Source of the DNA: CAZTDP01 sp964612565
GTDB lineage: Bacteria; Patescibacteriota; WWE3; UBA101185; UBA10185
Direction of reading: 5' to 3'
DNA length: 60,307 nucleotides
Assembly: GCA_964612565.1 (NCBI GenBank)
Contig: CAZTDP010000006.1
Location: forward strand, 1-60,307
Below, piece after piece: positions 58,668-60,307 of this stretch (its first letter is position 1; each line of letters starts with the position of its first letter). A program made the translations under genes and the position numbers. Under the pieces are notes generated by a model. The model was not told the origin of the DNA. It was given only the letters and a program-made list of their open reading frames with translations, and ran no database searches.

Positions 58668-58688
58668 CCCACACTGAACGTGTGTGGG
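58668..58688 (-). terminator. Small hairpin downstream of the winged-helix gene
   Basis: CCCACAC (58668-58674) and GTGTGGG (58682-58688) pair around a 7-base loop; on the minus strand it is followed by ATTTCT, a weak U-run. Could attenuate transcription from the repressor operon into the array gene. Confidence 0.35.
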
Positions 58689-58765
58689 GCTTGCGCTTTC
58701 CGAAATCGTGTCGACGTTGCGACGCATGACGAGAGGACAGCGCCACTACCGGCACGCAAGAAGAG

Positions 58766-58999
58766 CTACTGCGTGCGCTTGTGCGCAGTCCAGATTTCGA
58801 CGCCTTGCGCGTTCTCGACACGAGACACGGCTCCGCGTTGTTCCATTGAGCCGAGCGCTCCGCCAACGTAGTCGAGCGTGAGAGCGCACTCGTGCACGAG
58901 TCCTGTCGCCGATGTTGGTCCGCTGCTGATTAGACGACGCCAGATGCGCTCGCACACGCGTCCGCGTTGCTCCTGGGTGAGTGAGGTCCAGGGCGTCAC
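58766..58999 (-). CDS. Winged-helix-like protein after the repressor, 77 aa
   Basis: GTG 58999 overlaps the repressor stop (GTGA), so it is coupled to it. Helices TQEQRGRVCERIWRRLI, ALTLDYVGGALGSMEQRG, then a strand pair AVSRVENAQGVEIWTAHK give a winged-helix profile. Possibly a second regulator of the switch. Confidence 0.55.
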   Translation of the reverse strand: MTPWTSLTQEQRGRVCERIWRRLISSGPTSATGLVHECALTLDYVGGALGSMEQRGAVSRVENAQGVEIWTAHKRTQ

Positions 59000-59337
59000 G
59001 CTGCGCCCTGCTCGCTGTCGGTAGATGGGACCGACGGGAGGACTGCGGCGACTACTCCGTGGGGGGTGGATTGTGCTGGATCTGCAGTATCTTGCGTGTC
59101 CGCAACGCACCCATCACCTTCCGATGCTTGTGCATTTTCGCCCTCTACCCAGTCACTCACAGACGGTGACCCACCGGTCACCTTTGCGAGCTTGGTTGCC
59201 GTACCAAGCTGAGGCTTCGACTTCCCTTGTTCGAGGCGATTGATCGTAGAAGGCTCTACGTCAACCATTCTAGCTAGTTCCGACTGCGTGATCCCCTCAC
59301 GCGCCCTGAACGCAACCAACATTTCGTTAGGTCCCAT
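58996..59337 (-). CDS. HTH repressor (Xre/cI-like)
   Basis: 113 residues. Xre-type HTH at residues 15-50: GITQSELARMVDVEPSTINR then LEQGKSKPQ and LAKVTGG. After it a low-complexity acidic tail, with no LexA/cI peptidase domain. The promoter next to it leaves only about 3 bases before ATG 59337, so it may be translated from a leaderless mRNA as lambda cI is. Operators: four TGCG-N4-CGCA palindromes in the gap upstream. Confidence 0.75.
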   Translation of the reverse strand: MGPNEMLVAFRAREGITQSELARMVDVEPSTINRLEQGKSKPQLGTATKLAKVTGGSPSVSDWVEGENAQASEGDGCVADTQDTADPAQSTPHGVVAAVLPSVPSTDSEQGAA

Positions 59338-59351
59338 ACGAGAGGTGTTTA

Positions 59352-59363
59352 TGCGCCGACGCA
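59352..59363. promoter_or_regulatory. Operator-like palindrome O1
   Basis: TGCGCCGACGCA, overlapping the -10 and spacer of the leftward repressor promoter; binding here would block repressor synthesis (autoregulation). Confidence 0.6.
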
Positions 59364-59385
59364 AAACAACGCGCAAGGAAAATCG

Positions 59386-59397
59386 TGCGTACGCGCA
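59386..59397. promoter_or_regulatory. Operator-like palindrome O2
   Basis: TGCGTACGCGCA, just upstream of the leftward -35 box. Matches O1, O3 and O4 as TGCG-N4-CGCA. Confidence 0.6.
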
Positions 59398-59461
59398 AAA
59401 CGAACTCTGGCAGGCGAACGGCAGGCATGTAAGGCGCTGTCGTTTTTTGTGCCACCTGTTT

Positions 59462-59473
59462 TGCGTGGGCGCA
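59462..59473. promoter_or_regulatory. Operator-like palindrome O3
   Basis: TGCGTGGGCGCA, flanked by TTT and GAAA. With O4, 22 bp away, it probably covers the rightward promoter, whose boxes I cannot place. Confidence 0.6.
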
Positions 59474-59483
59474 CGAAAGACGT

Positions 59484-59495
59484 TGCGCGCGCGCA
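59484..59495. promoter_or_regulatory. Operator-like palindrome O4
   Basis: TGCGCGCGCGCA, the most symmetric copy, extended by T and A on its sides. Confidence 0.6.
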
Positions 59496-59657
59496 AAGGT
59501 CTGATAGCTTCGACGAGTCAGCACGGCACGCCGCGCGGACCTCGGACGGAGCAGCCGGAGGCAGGCAGCCTGGCTACTGGAAAGAACAGCGACGCGCAAC
59601 GGAAACCGCGGACAGGCACTCGCGGAACCCGAGCCTAGAGGCAGCAAGGCAACCCCC

Positions 59658-59690
59658 GCGGGAACACACGTAACGGTGTGGCCCGCTTTT
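59658..59690 (+). terminator. Intrinsic terminator/attenuator in the rightward leader
   Basis: GCGGG (59658-59662) pairs with CCCGC (59682-59686) and CACAC (59665-59669) with GTGTG (59676-59680) around loop GTAACG, followed by TTTT (59687-59690). It lies 22 bases before the first rightward start. Confidence 0.6.
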
Positions 59691-59712
59691 GGGGTGTCAG
59701 CAGGAGGTCACC

Positions 59713-59949
59713 ATGCAAGGAAGACTGATCAGCTACGAGGGATTCAAGACGCTCAAAGCGGCGCGAGAGCTCGAGGGCGACGCAAGTGTCGCGAGGGCTC
59801 ACGCCGATGCGCTACGCCAGCTGAACCAGCGGCAGCGACTCGACAACTACACTCGGCGTCAGTTGCGCGAGGCAGAGCAGATCGCCGAGCGCACCTCCGA
59901 AACCTGCATCCGCGTCGCCCGCAGCTGTCGTGAGGTCGCCAATGGCTAA
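59713..59949 (+). CDS. First rightward early protein, 78 aa
   Basis: ATG 59713 has a perfect GGAGG 7 bases upstream, after the attenuator. Helical and charged (ALRQLNQRQRLDNYTRRQLR), with one Cys pair. It overlaps the pentapeptide gene by ATGGCTAA. As first gene after the switch it is a candidate Cro-like or antitermination factor, but no HTH is obvious. Confidence 0.6.
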   Translation: MQGRLISYEGFKTLKAARELEGDASVARAHADALRQLNQRQRLDNYTRRQLREAEQIAERTSETCIRVARSCREVANG

Positions 59950-60307
59950 GGTTGTGCGGTGGGACACCGGAGAGACTATCCACGAGCACGACGGGGAAAT
60001 TCGTGCCACCGTGGAGGCAGCGGCGAAGCTCGGGATATCGTGTTTCAGAGCCAGCCTCGACGGAGCCATCCTCGACGGAGCCAGCCTCGTCGGAGCCCGC
60101 CTCGACGGAGCCATCCTCGACGGAGCCAGCCTCGTCGGAGCCCGCCTCGACGGAGCCCGCCTCGACGGAGCCCGCCTCGACGGAGCCAGCCTCGACGGAG
60201 CCAGCCTCGTCAGAGCCCGCCTCGACGGAGCCAGCCTCGTCGGAGCCAGCCTCGACGGAGCCATCCTCGACGGAGCCAGCCTCGTCGGAGCCCGCCTCGA
60301 CGGAGCC
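59942..60307 (+). CDS. Pentapeptide-repeat protein, N-terminal part (continues at 1-275)
   Basis: Residues 1-34 are a non-repeat cap (VRWDTGETIHEHDGEIRATV). From about residue 36 pentapeptides follow: G-A-[S/R/I]-L-[D/V], about 17 units to the window end. Each 15-bp unit is [GAC/GTC]-GGA-GCC-[AGC/CGC/ATC]-CTC; one GGA is AGA. The frame is open to the last base and resumes at base 3 or 6 of the window. ATG 59942 overlaps the previous gene. Confidence 0.8.
   Translation, partial: MAKVVRWDTGETIHEHDGEIRATVEAAAKLGISCFRASLDGAILDGASLVGARLDGAILDGASLVGARLDGARLDGARLDGASLDGASLVRARLDGASLVGASLDGAILDGASLVGARLDGA

Larger units (their letters stand above)
59338..59712. promoter_or_regulatory. Divergent switch region with operators and rightward leader
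   Basis: About 375 bases with no gene. It holds the repressor promoter (minus strand: -35 TTGCGC at 59376-59371, 17-base spacer, -10 CATAAA at 59353-59348), four operator-like palindromes (59352-59495), and a rightward leader of about 200 bases ending in an intrinsic terminator at 59658-59690 before the first gene at 59713. Confidence 0.65.

Noticed and set aside
1..60307. Integrase, MuA-type transposase, partition or toxin-antitoxin genes
   Set aside because: None of the products shows the Tyr/Ser recombinase, DDE, ParA or typical TA motifs; absence is based on reading only, not on a profile search.

Overview
The window looks like the near-complete genome of one temperate-type contractile-tailed (myovirus) phage, opened inside a repeat. 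Its first and last bases fall in the same pentapeptide-repeat gene, and joining them on a shared GAGCC keeps the reading frame, so the molecule is probably circular or circularly permuted. The DNA is GC-rich and densely packed, and most genes overlap by ATGA, GTGA or TAATG. The host is not named by the sequence. A phage lipoprotein (21747-22298) carries the Cys-rich repeat style typical of Myxococcota/Polyangia surface lipoproteins, and a second Cys-rich lipoprotein sits in the lysis region, so a myxobacterial host is my inference.

Layout. A divergent switch lies at 59338-59712: a leftward HTH repressor, four TGCG-N4-CGCA palindromes, and a rightward leader with an intrinsic terminator. Rightward (59713 to the end, then 1 to 12987) come a small helical protein, the pentapeptide protein, many small accessory genes, an HNH endonuclease, a recombination cassette (SMC/RecF-like ATPase, PD-(D/E)XK exonuclease, RecT-like annealing protein), then paralogue-rich small genes (two ASCH proteins, coiled-coil proteins, a duplicated leader-gene-hairpin cassette, an RHH protein). 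Leftward from the repressor (59337 to 46272) come a tetrapeptide-array protein, two DNA methyltransferases, a clamp-like protein, a protein with two PD-(D/E)XK cores, an SNF2 helicase, a replication initiator with iterons inside its own coding sequence, Cys-rich small proteins, a Rha-like regulator and a small HTH protein.

From 45627 leftward to 13103 runs a late operon in Mu-like order: small and large terminase, a DUF935 portal, protease plus nested scaffold, decoration, capsid, connectors, sheath, tube, chaperones with a -1 slippery site, tape measure, gpN/gpP-like hub, spike, gp25-like and J-like baseplate proteins, gp48-like, fibres (two with SGNH-hydrolase folds), then a lysis block (membrane protein, papain-like peptidase, lipoprotein, glucosaminidase-type endolysin, coiled-coil/TM protein). 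The two transcription units converge on a terminator at 13040-13076.

The virion is Mu-like, but I see no MuA/MuB transposase, no tyrosine or serine integrase and no DNA polymerase. Replication looks lambda-like (initiator with internal origin), probably using host polymerase, with phage-encoded recombination. Lysogeny is implied by the repressor, but the means of prophage maintenance is not visible.
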